In this document: positions 48,901 to 60,142 of the stretch, one piece after another
How positions within the stretch are numbered: the stretch's first letter is position 1
Layout of the letters: each line of letters begins with the position of its first letter
From: Eleginops maclovinus
Taxonomy: Eukaryota; Chordata; Actinopteri; Perciformes; Eleginopidae
Direction of reading: 5' to 3'
Assembly: GCF_036324505.1 (NCBI RefSeq)
Contig: NC_086370.1
Location: 18,936,600-19,000,599 of the forward strand
DNA length: 64,000 bases
The notes under the pieces: generated by a model
What the model was told of the DNA's origin: nothing
Databases searched by the model: none
The model's input: only the letters and a program-made list of their open reading frames with translations
Translations under genes and position numbers: made by a program

Positions 48901-51092
48901 GAGCCCCAGATCGAGGGAGATTAGCAGTGGTCTTGTATGTCTTCCATTTTCTAATAATTGCTCCCACAGTTGATTTCTTCACACCAAGCTGCTTACCTAT
49001 TGCAGATTCACTTTTCCCAGCATGGTGCAGGTCTACAATTTTGTGTCTGGTTTCCTTTGACAGCTCTTTGGTCTTGGCCATAGTGGAGTTTGGAGTATGA
49101 CTGTTTGAGGTTGTGGACAGGTGTCTTTTATACTGATAACGAGTTCAAAAAGGTGCCATTAATACAGGTAACGAGTGGAGGACAGAGGAGCCTCTTAAAG
49201 AAGAAGTTACAGGTCTGTGAGAGCCAGAAATCTTGCTTGTTTGTAGGTGACCAAATACTTATTTTACCGAGGAATTTACCAATTAATTCATTAAAAATCC
49301 TACAATGTGATTTCCTGGATTTTTTTTCTCATTTTGTCTCTCATAGTTGAGGTATACCTATGATAAAAATTACAGGCATCTCTCATCTTTTTAAATGGGA
49401 GAACTTGCACAATTGGTGGCTGACTAAATACTTTTTTGCCCCGCTGTATGTTCTTAAAGTTGACGACCAGAAACGTCCCGAACACAGCAAATTAAGGAAA
49501 GGCTCTCAGAATGTATAGTCTCTGCAGATACAGCCAACCCTTCTAGTGGGTCATCAGTATTGACTAAGAAGGGTCTTTTTTGGGTGAAAAATTAAGTAAA
49601 ATTTACACTGTTGCCTTTTCTTCACTGCAGGGTCAGTTCTCCTCGAGTCCCATCCAGAATGGCCGCTTCCGGGACTGCAGCCTCGGTAGCATCACCAGTC
49701 CTCTGTTCCCGGACAGGTCTTCTCCTGCAGGCCTCGTCTCCCCCACAATTTCTCCTATTGTTTCTTATGCAGCTTGTACACCCATATCTTCAGGTAGAGA
49801 ATCTGATTTGTGACTCTAGGTTTTTACTACTAGAGATTTTTTTAAGATACTGGGGTAATGTTTACTAAGTTTCTTTTCAAACTGTGTTCTTTCTTAAGTT
49901 GAGAAGAAGAAGCCGAGCAATCTGACACCACTTGGCGTCCCCCTGGAAATAAATGCCCCTCCCTGCAATGTGAGTCCATTTGTCGAGGGTTGCTCTCCCA
50001 TTCGTAGCTGCTCCCCCCACCAGCTCCTTTGCCACAGTGAGCCTCAGCACAATGCCAGACCTAAGCCCAGACCCAGAGTTCACTGCTGGGCGTCCCCTCC
50101 CCTCATCTCTCCGATCTTCAACCCTAAGCTCCAAGACAATCAGGAGGCTGAGGACCAACTCCCTTTCTCCCCCCACTCCTTTGCCTCGTCTTCCTCTTCT
50201 CTCCCCATTATGGAGCTAGATCCATCTTCACCGCTTGCCTGCGATGCTCACTCCGCTGCCACTGAGAAGGTAAACCTGGATCCTATGGAACCTGTGAAAA
50301 TGGAGGAGGGCAAGGACTCAGAGATGGAAGGGAGGCTGGAGGATGAAGAGGAGGAAGGTGGATTGCTTTCGGGACAGCTGACCAGCTCTCGTATGGGCAA
50401 TGTGTCGGCAATAGAAAGCTCTCACATGTTTCTATCTCTTCTGACCGAGGGGAGCAGCATACGCTACGATTCCAGCATGCAGGTTAGTGGCTACAATTTC
50501 ATCCAGCTAGAACTGAGAGCTATTGTCTTTCCTTTTTTGTTTAACATTTAAAAATACATTTGAACCCATTTTATTTCTCTTACAAGTATTGCTTTTTATG
50601 AATCTACATTGTTTTGGTGTGAGTTGCCGAGTGTCAGAGATGTTAACTGAAAAAGAAGTCTTCCTTTTCAAGAAATCATGACCCAATATCTCCAACATTT
50701 GGCCACTTGCACCAAATAGCTAAATAGCTCTACAGGTTCTTAAATAATTCATTTAATACTTGCATGTCATTTTATTTGGATATGTTTGTCTGACTGAATA
50801 TTTTATTTTGACTGCTTTTTTTCTGTGTTCAGGTGGACAGTGGGTACAACACTACCTCAGCGGGCACTGCCAGTCTTATAGATGGACTCAGCTCAGACAA
50901 TGGCAAAGAGTCCTTCAGTTCGACCATGGCAGAAGAATTCTTCCAACCCACTCGATACACTAAAGTAAAGGTAATTTAACCCATGATCTTCTTTGGGCCT
51001 GCTTCAAGGCTTTATTAGTGTTTTTTAAGTTACCTTTTCACTTCAGTAAATTAACATTTCTTCTTTTCCAGGCATTTTATCATCACCACTGA
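45956..51092 (+). CDS. bora: BORA: Aurora A/Plk1 activator (aurora borealis)
   Basis: Eleven coding exons: 45956-46108, 46270-46376, 46633-46678, 46778-46856, 46979-47023, 47138-47194, 47295-47575, 49631-49793, 49899-50482, 50833-50970, 51072-51092. All are in phase, giving 557 residues (human 559). Signatures in order are [96 protein letters not shown] and [13 protein letters not shown] CSLGSITSP. Residues 507-512 are DSGYNT, the phospho-degron read by SCF-beta-TrCP after Plk1 phosphorylation. Bora binds Aurora A and lets it phosphorylate Plk1 at mitotic entry. The protein is largely disordered apart from the conserved N-terminal half. The intron between exons 7 and 8 carries a complete Tc1 element. 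A polyadenylation signal AATAAA lies at 51,674-51,679. Confidence 0.96.
47861..49446 (-). mobile_element. Complete-length Tc1/mariner transposon in a bora intron
   Basis: A 1,586-bp element flanked by TA on both sides (47,859-47,860 and 49,447-49,448). The ends are long inverted repeats of about 190-200 bp (47,861-48,055 and 49,245-49,446), starting CAGTGGGGCAAAAAAGTATT on the left and, as reverse complement, CAGCGGGGCAAAAAAGTATT on the right. Each arm holds an outer and an inner direct repeat (AAGTATTTAGTCA and AAGTATTTGGTCA), the IR/DR layout of fish Tc1 elements. The right arm has a small insertion relative to the left. The transposase reads on the minus strand, against bora. Intact TA duplications and well-matched ends indicate simple cut-and-paste insertion. 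Confidence 0.95.
48062..49081 (-). pseudogene. Tc1 transposase, frameshifted
   Basis: The N-terminal frame starts at 49,081 ([20 protein letters not shown]) with paired helix-turn-helix DNA-binding regions and the linker [14 protein letters not shown], then is lost near 48,690. The middle (about 48,560-48,690) is read in other frames and includes the first catalytic Asp region (WSDE type). The C-terminal frame, 48,559-48,062, holds [19 protein letters not shown], the second Asp in HDNDPKHTA, and the third acidic residue in [11 protein letters not shown]. At least two frameshifts separate these parts, so no full transposase can be made. Whether the element can still be moved by a related enzyme depends on its ends, which look intact. 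Confidence 0.93.
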
Positions 51093-52656
51093 GCCATTTA
51101 AAGGGATGCCTCTTCCAGTGGAAGCTTCAGCTGATTAATTTGCAATCAAATACCACAAAGTTTACTCTATGTTTTGAAGCACTCATGTTGCATTAATTTG
51201 TTTAGGGTGAAAGGAGTCAACTGAACAATCCAGTAAGAACTGAAGCGGGGTTTCACAAATGGTTGACTAGTTAATGGACTAAACATTTTCCACTTTGAGA
51301 CACGGAAAAGCTATGATTATTAGTCCACAGTTCTTTTGGACCTTGTATTGTATAATATACAAGGGGGTAAGGGGGAAGAGAAATTAGTAAACCCTGTATC
51401 AAACTTGCACAAATACCTCCTTTAATGTGTTCAGATGAAATCAGATTTGTACTGTACTTACCTTTTCTTAAAACTCAAATGTATCATGTTTTTATATGGA
51501 ATAATTGTTTAAATTCAGGTTACTTGTGCCTCTTATTTGGATTGTCGAATATTAGTAGTAGATTGGATAGAATATTTATTTCTGACTAGACACATAATGC
51601 CACTAATTAGTTCAAAGCCTGTTGAGCCATTTTTGATATACCTAAAAGCCTGGGCTGTATTGTTGTGACATCAATAAATTAACTTGAATTCTTTGTCTGC
51701 CTTAACAAGTTTATTTTTGTGTTTCTAATTTTTATTTTGACATGAAGAGTTGGTCCAAAAAAAAAAACAACTTCAGTGCTTCCAATAATATTAATCACAA
51801 ATTGAAAAATTGTAGATCCAAATTTGTAAGACCTTAGAAAGTGGAGCAAATAAGTTTGATATTTTGATAGGGTAAGATTAAAATACAAATATTTAGTGTA
51901 AAAAGAATGTTGTGATATGATATTCAAGGCGTAATAAAGCACAAAGTGATCACATGATTTCTGCCTGGTTTAAAAAGCAATACAAATAATGGTATAAAAA
52001 CAAAGCACTTTAATGATTATGTCACTTAATATGATGTTGACAACTTACATTGCATTTTGAATCGGCCCTCAGCTAATTCTAAAAGTATAATGGAACATGG
52101 CCCACAGATTAAACCTTTGCTCGTCTTATATTGTAATTCTCAAATATATGTTCAAGTATATTAATGAGCCCAATTTTCAAATAAATTCAGTCTTTAAAAT
52201 TTAAAGTATTTTCTCACAAATTTTAGTTGATAAAAAAAAAAAAACTTATTTCTATAACAAGCTTGAAATTTAACCTTCATATTTACTGTTGTCAGCAATC
52301 TGAGGCTTGTTTTAGGGAATGAGCTGCCAACAAAATGAATGAAACCCTAAAGAGAGATGGGATGTAGGCTGTTTTTTCACATTATTCACCTACATTTGAT
52401 TTGTTTTGCTAACTTATAACTTAACTTATGAGACAATCTTCACCTCTATAAGTGGCCCAGCTCTCCGTATATTTTTCTGTTTGTGGCCCCGGTAAAAAAA
52501 GTTTGGACACGCCTGTAGTAGATCAATTGAAATGGACACCCTTGCCAAAAATAAAACACTTAATTGTTTCTACGCATCAAACAATCCAAATTGCTTCTTT
52601 TACAGACTTTTCCTCTTTATTTAGAGGACCAGTTTGTGACACTTCTTTTTTCTGAA
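51093..52656. other. bora 3' UTR and convergent bora-dis3 interval
   Basis: bora and dis3 converge here. The bora 3' UTR probably extends to just beyond AATAAA at 51,674-51,679. The remainder is very AT-rich with no supported gene. The nearest minus-strand AATAAA downstream of the dis3 stop is at 52,616-52,621 (TTTATT on the plus strand), only about 36 nt past the stop, so a more distal dis3 signal inside this interval is also possible. Confidence 0.55.
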
Positions 52657-55600
52657 TCAGCGATCCAGTCTGGGTTTCTTGGCCTGTGGTTGTACTTCTG
52701 GAGCTGAAACACTGACACCAGGGATCTAAAATAAAGACAAATCATTACAAAGTTAGTAGTTAACCTTCCTAAATAAACCCCTAATACTGCTGGTAGAAAA
52801 GAGGATCTGGACTAAAAGCAAAGTTCTAAAAAGGTAGCCTTAATTGTGTGCTACTGCTTGTTTGATAATGAAACTTTAGTCGTTCCTTACCACAGGTTCA
52901 ATCAGAGACATCCGGATCTTCTGGTGCTGGATATTGGAGGCGTCCAGGCTGATGGTGACCTTCACTCTGTCAAAAATGTGGAATGTGTGCTGTTCCACCA
53001 TCAGAGAGGGACCCTAAACACACAGAGATATTATGTACAGCTTCTGATTGTCAGAATGGATCAGTGATTCAACCAGCTATAACAAAATAAATGACTAACC
53101 TCTTCATCAAACACAACTTTAGGGGCGGCCTTGTCTTTGGAGTCAAAGAACACAGTTCCCTCCAGGCCAAACTTTGGGATGAGTACGATGATGGCGTTCT
53201 TCCTCACAAACAGAACAAATCCCTCTTCGTTCAGTATGCCTCGGCTCTTGAAGAACAACTGGGAGGAGATTGTTTGCATTAAAAGCAGTTACGGTATTTG
53301 ATTATTTTTAATCAAACCAAATGTTCATGGGGTTGTAAATGGACATTATGCCTGATGGTTCTGTGGGTTTTTATCATATGAATTCAAAACTGTGTGGCGT
53401 CCACATGTGTTTACCTGTGTGTGGAAGGCGACAGACGCCCTCTGTGCGTACTGAGACATCTTGTGTCTGTAGTTGAGGTTGTTGGAGAGGGCTGACTGCT
53501 TCTGTTTGTCCATCAAATCTGGATAGGTTTTGTCCGCTGCTATGGCCACTGCCAGCAGACGGTGTACGATAATATCTGCGTACCTGTGCAGGAGAGCAGA
53601 TAAAGACAGTGGAGGGACAGGAAAGGAGGGGTAGAGGTTTACATGTAGAAACAATGCTATGGTTACTTCTCAATTGTGCATTACTTTGTTGAAAATGATC
53701 AGACCCCACAGATTTGGTCTAGATGTGAAGAATATCCGTATCCATACCTCCTAATAGGTGATGTGAAGTGTGTATAAATGGGTGAAGCAAGGCCGTAGTG
53801 GTGGAAATCACTGTCCATGCCAGAACAAAAATAGACGGCCTGCATCATGCAGCGGGTGGCCAAGATGCGCAGAAGCGTGTTAAAGTACGGGAAGCCGTCC
53901 ACTTTGGCCACGTCAAGGGAGTCAGCGAGAGCCTTAGCTGAATCTGTGTGAATCTCCACAGCCTGCGGAGAAAAAGGACACAGAGCGTTGACCTGTTAAC
54001 GTTTTCAGCATTTTTGGATATTTGCCACAAGCATGAAATAAAGTTCCCACTGATTTGCCATTTTCATCCAATTAGTGCGAGTCACTGAAATAATCTATGG
54101 TGTGGGTAGAGTTTCAAGCATCTGGGACGTGGTTTAAATGTCACTTCATTTATTATAAGCAAAATTGATTCAATTAGCTCAAGAAACAAGCTTAAATTCT
54201 AAAAACAGAGCAACTTTGCAGCATGTCATTCTATCTCCACTCACCTTGGACTTTGCAGCCTTGAGCAGGACGTCATAGTTAGATGGAGGCGGTGCTGGAT
54301 GTTTCCTCAGCATGGCACAGTCTGGAAACTCGTCGTAAATCTTCTGAGCAACGGAAATATTTGCTAGCAACATGAACTCCTCTACCATAGAGTTTGTCTC
54401 CCTGAAAAACAAACGATGGGGTTAATTGCATTTTCCCAAAATACAAAAATGAGCTTGGAAAGGAGTGCTCTTTTCTGAGGTAACCTACATGAGTTCTTTG
54501 GTCTGGAGGTCGATGGGGTCGTGGGTTTCACTGTCGATGTGGAATCGGACCTCTAAAGAGGACAGTGTCAGCGCCCTGAAGGATATGAAATGCAACATTA
54601 AACACAACTCAGGTTAAACAAAAACTCACACCAATAGCATTTTCTGAGTTAACCAAATCTACATTTTGTAAATCTATTTCTTATGCTCTAATTCTGCCAA
54701 CTTCCAGTCCTCACCCTTTCAATATCCTATGTTTCTTGAGGATTTTGGCCAGTTTGTTGAGACCGCGCAGGCTCTTGGTGATATCATCGGTCTGTGTCGC
54801 GTCGTCAATCCTCATTTGGGCCTCAGCATAGGTCAAAGATGCCTGTGAAATAGGAAAGTAAAAAAATCATCTCTGAGCCTGTAGTTTTGTGTCTTACAAG
54901 TAATCAATGAAAACAGGTGATAGTAGAATAAAGTGTTTTTGTACAATACCTTGGAGTTAATGACACTTTTTGTGAACCGGGTCTTTAGAATTTCAGCCTC
55001 ATGGTTCATCTCCCAGATACACGAGAAAGCCAGCCTGGAAAAAAAGACAAACATTTCAATTGTGTTCAAACAAACTATAATGTATGTTTTCACTGAAATA
55101 TTTTGGTAAGTAGGAGCCTTGATGATATTGGCTATTGTGTGAGTCCAAGTGTGTGTATAAATCTCTAGTTCTCACCTTTCCACATTGGAGCGTAGAGAAC
55201 AAAGATTGGAGCTGAGCAGTTCAGGAACCATGTCTATCCTCTGGTGGACACAAAGTTAAAGCCATTTTAGTTTTAGTTTAAAAAAAGTTTCCAACCTCAC
55301 ATTTTTTTTATACTGTAATTGCTGTTTCTGTCTCTACCAATATACATGTTGGTAGTATGAAAAAAATTCCTTAGTCACAAAAGAGTGTTTTGTTTGTCCT
55401 TACTTTGCCACACAAGTACACCGTGGTGCCGCGGTTTGCAGCTTCTTTGTCTAAAGCGTTGTTAGGTCTGATGAAGTGACTGACATCAGCGATGTGGACG
55501 CCCACCTACAGCAAAGAAATTAAATACTTTAGGTTCGTATGAAACTTTATAGAAATTGATTTGAACTCATAATGTTTGTGTCCAGTATGTGTACCTCAAG

Positions 55601-58600
55601 GTTTCCATTGTCCAGCTCTCTACAGTGCAGGGCGTCATCTATGTCTGTACATCCAGGAGGATCCACACTGCACACTGTCAGACTCCGCAGGTCCTCTCTG
55701 TTCAGCATGACCTGTTCCACAAACATCAACATTGTTATAAAAATGCATACAGATCAATATGTGTGTGCCTTAACATTATTCTGTGAAAAACCCACTGATA
55801 ATTGACAGGATTTTCACCAATATCCAGAATTCCTAAAGTTTCCAACACATTTGGACTGAATGCCGATAATGATACCTGCAAATACAGTTTATTTCCCACC
55901 TATTTTCAGGAACCATCAAGTCATTCCTCTTGTGTGATTGACACATTGTGAGACCTACTGTTATTGTGAGGGCAAACTGGCAGATGTAAACATATGCAAT
56001 GTTTTTAAAAATGTACTGTGCATAAGAAAAGTATTTGAACTAGGTGAAATGTGAAACCCCATTTACTTTACGCAACATGTCCGAAATAAGCTTTGTGTTA
56101 CTGCACATGCGCCTAATCTTTACGAGATGTCATATCAGAGAAGATTTCTGCCCAATGCTAATATGACATTTTAAAGAACTGGGCTCCATTGTGTGCTCAT
56201 AAATTTGTGCATCCTGAAGAAAATAAACGGCGAACATGCAACTAGAATAATGCTAAGTGTATCCCAGGAAAAGCTGTCATTACCTCTGGTGTGATGACCC
56301 ACGGCATCTTGGGAAGGAAACTGAGCACAGCCTGAGAGAAGGCCTGGTGGGGGACGTCATGCTCCAGCAGCAGCACCTGCTGCTCCGTCTCCTTATCCCC
56401 TGCCGACCCCAGACTGCGCACAAAGTGACCCTAACAAAGAAGAAAAAGCGTGCAATCCTTAAGTGTGGCTGTATAAGTAGAATAAATTAACAATTACATT
56501 TCCTGACAAACGTTGACAAGTGGAGATAAAAGAAATCAAGGACATAAAGTTTCAAAGATTTGACCACATGAAAGGTGTTCAAACTCACATTTGGATATCT
56601 GGAGTGTTTGGGCCAGCCATCGATGGCCACCATGATCCTCTGACCTGCCAGTGCATCTGCCTGACGTGTTTCAATGCGAATGCGCGGGATACGGCGATCT
56701 GCCGGGGTGAAAAGATGTCTGGTGGACTGTAAGAAAAAGAAACAAAATAATCAATGATGAGGGTAAGAAACAAAGAGGTGCTTCGCTTGTAAAGCAAATA
56801 AAGATGTAATAGTTGTTCAAATGTGCCTACTATTTCTGAGGAAAACTGTTCAAAACAAAGAAATGATAAACTGTGTAGAGCAGTCTAAACCTACCTCTTT
56901 AATGATAGAGGCGTTGAGCATGCCACAGAATGGCCTCCAGTTTCTTTTGATGATCCCCACCACTCTTCCTGTGGGCTTCCTGGCTGCTTCAGCTGCAGAT
57001 ACCCTCAACTGCTCAGTCAAACAGGAACATGGGAGGTTAATAATGGAACTAGAAAGGTCAAATTAAGATTCAACAGCAAGCCTCTTGTGTAGCAAAGCAC
57101 CCACATTACTGTCCAATCATACCAGTGTACACCCTGCTGAGTTTCCTTTCAGTTTCCAGAAAGTATAAGCCTAAAATCTCTTCCTTTCAGTCAAAGCATA
57201 TTTACCTCTTTTTCTTCTTCACCCTCCTCCTCATTATCGTCCTTTGCTGCGCCTTCATCCTGCAGCACGACTGAGGAGGGCGCCACCCACTGATCCCTTG
57301 GCAACAGCTGTACGGCAACAACATCTTGGTAAACGGATCTGTTGAGATTCTGAAGACCCTGGATGAGAACCTGGCAAGAAAATCGAAATGGAAAGTGTTT
57401 ACCATTTGCATTCCTTTAACTTCTTAAGACAGTCAATAACTTGCAATTATTCCCTCAACCGAAATCTCATAAAAGCATGTCCTCACGCAAACCCAGATAA
57501 GGTCTGACAGATTCATGTTTCCAGATGTTGGATCATTGTTCAGACAAACACTTTCCATTCACAGAAACATGCACACACGCACACCTCTGTGCTTTCTTCC
57601 CCCTCTCCCTGGACAAAGACAGTGGCCTCCAGGTAGTTGTCCCTGCTGGCCCTAAATGTGCCCTGGAGGAAAGTGCCATTCTTAAGTCCTGCTTGGATCC
57701 TGGACAGAGGGAGGTGCTCTGGGAACAACACCTTACTGCTAGTGATGTCATTCTGAGGAAGGAAAGAAAAAGAGATCAATGGAAGGTTAAAAGCACAGTA
57801 AAAAGGTAGGAGCATAATACAAGTTGTACAGAAATAAAAATCATTTCTATTTTTGTAGAAACGTTTACCTTGTCGTCATTGGACAAAGCCAGACGATCCA
57901 CCAGCTCAGGGTTCCCGATAAGACTCTTGATGTACTCTTCACCTACAACAGAAGTGAACATATTGTTACAAAGTGGTATAACAACTGATGCTGTTTAAAA
58001 GCATGATAGTATCCAGAAGAGTATTTTATTCAACATATTGGGGATCAGTGCTTCATTCATAAATCTTTTTAATTTTAAATTAGGGACAATCCGTCAAACC
58101 GGAATGTCTCATTTAACACATTTCAGTCCTATTATCTTTTCTGCAAAAAAGACTGCTTACATTTGTAAACCAGCAGGCCACTCTCCTCTGCCTTCTGCTT
58201 GTTCCCTTGATCATTGGTGAGGAGGACAACCTTGATTGGGTCTGTGTCCGACTCAGACTTCTTCAGGTGCTCGCTGTACCATTTTGCCGCAACACGGATT
58301 GCACGGTCGTTGCGGTCATTGGCAGTCTCCCCTGGTTCACGTTCGATGAATGTCTCTCTTGAAGAATAAAAAGAAAAAAAATGTTTTCATGCCTATCATA
58401 AGAAAATGTATGTCATGATGGAGGTCTAATAGGAATACCTGTATTAAAAGGAGAAGTAACTCTGTTCAATGTGCCAATGTACTTTGCCACTGATTACTTT
58501 CTCATGCGTTTACTTCTATAGAGCAATTAAAAGGTTCAGTAGCAGTACAATGGTCAGTAATGGTTTTTTACCTGTGGTGTTCGTTGGTAAAGGTGTAGAA

Positions 58601-59365
58601 GTTTTTCTCTTTCTCATGTACAACGTCCTTCAGGCGTTTATAGACTGGTGCACTGCGGTGGCGTACCTCGGCCAGCACTGTCTGAAGGATTATGACATTA
58701 CGAATAACGGGATCCTCCAACACGTCAATCTGCAGGAAGCAAGAATGATAAACATAACGTTAAAGAGAATCAGAGATGGTGAGAATCAGGTGCTATATTT
58801 GCATTGGTGTGAATAAAAAATGAGAAGTTACAATGGCATAGAATCAAGGAATAACTATGACCTAAATTTAGTGGTGGACTCAGGCAGACTGAAAGACGGA
58901 AGATCAAAAGTATTTTTTTTAGGGAAGATCCTTTATTTTAACAGTGATAAGGGATACGTTATCATGTTTTTTTTACCCGAGTAAATCAGAGCCCACAAAA
59001 ACTGGGGATACAAATCTGTATTGAGTTACGTGCCATGATGTCTGGTAAACATCATACTACAGTTCCTTGGTGATGAAAAGATGCCCTTTTCCCTCAGTAA
59101 GTAACACAGCTAAAATAGATATCCAGGTGTGAAGCCTTTTTCTTACCTGGTGCAGCACCACATTAGTGTCAGGTATCAGATAATGTGGATAAGAGCACAG
59201 GTTGCTCTCAATACACGGGTCTCTCTGCAGCGCTGTGGACTCCAGTTTGCATTCAGTGCAAACTTCGCTTCCGCACCAAATATCATCTCTCAGATAATGC
59301 TCACGCACTATCTTCATCACCCCACCCGACCGGGTCTTCTTTACGAAAGTTTTAGATTTCAACAT
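52657..59365 (-). CDS. dis3: DIS3: exosome catalytic subunit (RRP44)
   Basis: Complete gene, 21 coding exons: 59365-59147, 58729-58572, 58357-58161, 57942-57869, 57752-57585, 57370-57206, 57008-56895, 56726-56589, 56430-56284, 55711-55595, 55505-55404, 55240-55176, 55034-54950, 54842-54715, 54575-54489, 54401-54245, 53962-53748, 53583-53415, 53258-53100, 53013-52891, 52725-52657. In-phase translation is 951 residues (human 958). Domains: N-terminal CR3 cysteines (Cys31, Cys36, Cys39), PIN endonuclease (LIPDTNVVL, Asp66), two cold-shock domains, RNB exonuclease with its acidic cluster ([14 protein letters not shown], Asp477/483/485/486), then the S1 domain ([20 protein letters not shown]) and a basic tail. 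As the nuclear exosome's processive 3'-5' RNase and endonuclease, it processes and degrades RNA. All catalytic residues I can place are present. Exon 15 uses an AT|GTAGGT donor that places Met where human has Arg (ELMETNSM). Head to head with pibf1. Confidence 0.97.
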
Positions 59366-60142
59366 GATAACAATAAAGGCTTTGCTAAGATAAAATCCTG
59401 ATATTTTTTCCTACCAAATTGACGAGAAGCTAGGAGTTAGCTGCCCATGTGTAAACCATGGGTAAACTAATTCAGTGGGCAGACAGAACTTTCACAGAGT
59501 TTGATGAAACTGTAAAGCCAGATTTCAGGTCGTTAGTTAATATAAGTTAATATTTGTTTTTAATAATTACAACAAATAATTTACAACGAACATATTACGA
59601 TATAAAGCTATTTTACGTTTTTTTGTCAAATATCTTAAAAGTCTGTGGTTAGTTTTGGTTGTCCACAATGCTTCGTCAATGAAAACAAAGCTGAAGAAGT
59701 CCGAGGGGGTGGTTTTATTATTTAAAGAAGATAATTCATTATCGCCCCCTGTGGTTAGGAGGAGGTACTTCATTCCCTTACCATTGTAATGAATGACAGG
59801 TGAGTAGCCGTTGGATGTAATGCAGGTTTATAGCCGCAGAGGGCGCTCTAGTCAAGGCAACCTACACTATTGCAGTCGATCCGTTGGCGGTTAGCAGGCG
59901 ACTCAGAGCGGGACACTTAAAAATAAAAACAACCCACCACATATGGTCTTGGCAGCTCCAGGATGTCACTTAAAAGCTTTATTGCGGGTATACATATCTC
60001 ATTCTCTCAATATGAGTACATTGGTTGTCTTTTTTCAACGAGATAGAGTGGTGCAGTGTCGGGTTTTGTTGTCGGTTCTCCTAGCTACAAACTCACTACA
60101 GTCTCTGCTACGGTAAGTGGCGTCGGACCAAAACAGTACAAA
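59366..60142. promoter_or_regulatory. Shared dis3/pibf1 bidirectional promoter region
   Basis: 777 bp separate the divergent start codons. No TATA box is obvious on either side. Two CTCF-like cores occur: CGCCCCCTGTGG at about 59,744-59,755 (reverse orientation) and CCGCAGAGGGCGCTC at about 59,834-59,848. The right third, near 59,870-60,140, is the likely pibf1 5' UTR. A GTAAGT at 60,113 and a weak CAG near 60,135 are too close together to be an intron, so the leader is probably continuous to the start codon. Confidence 0.5.

Noticed and set aside
56020..56050. Possible Tc1 terminal repeat remnant (AAGAAAAGTATTTGAAC)
   Set aside because: Seventeen matching-type bases with no partner end, TA boundary or transposase sequence.
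60056..60142. N-terminal extension of pibf1
   Set aside because: The upstream in-frame start is GTG, not ATG. The ATG at 60,143 begins the conserved MPPKRQQ sequence.
60113..60142. Tiny intron in the pibf1 leader (GTAAGT ... CAG)
   Set aside because: Only about 25 nt long, far too short to be spliced. The leader is more likely continuous.
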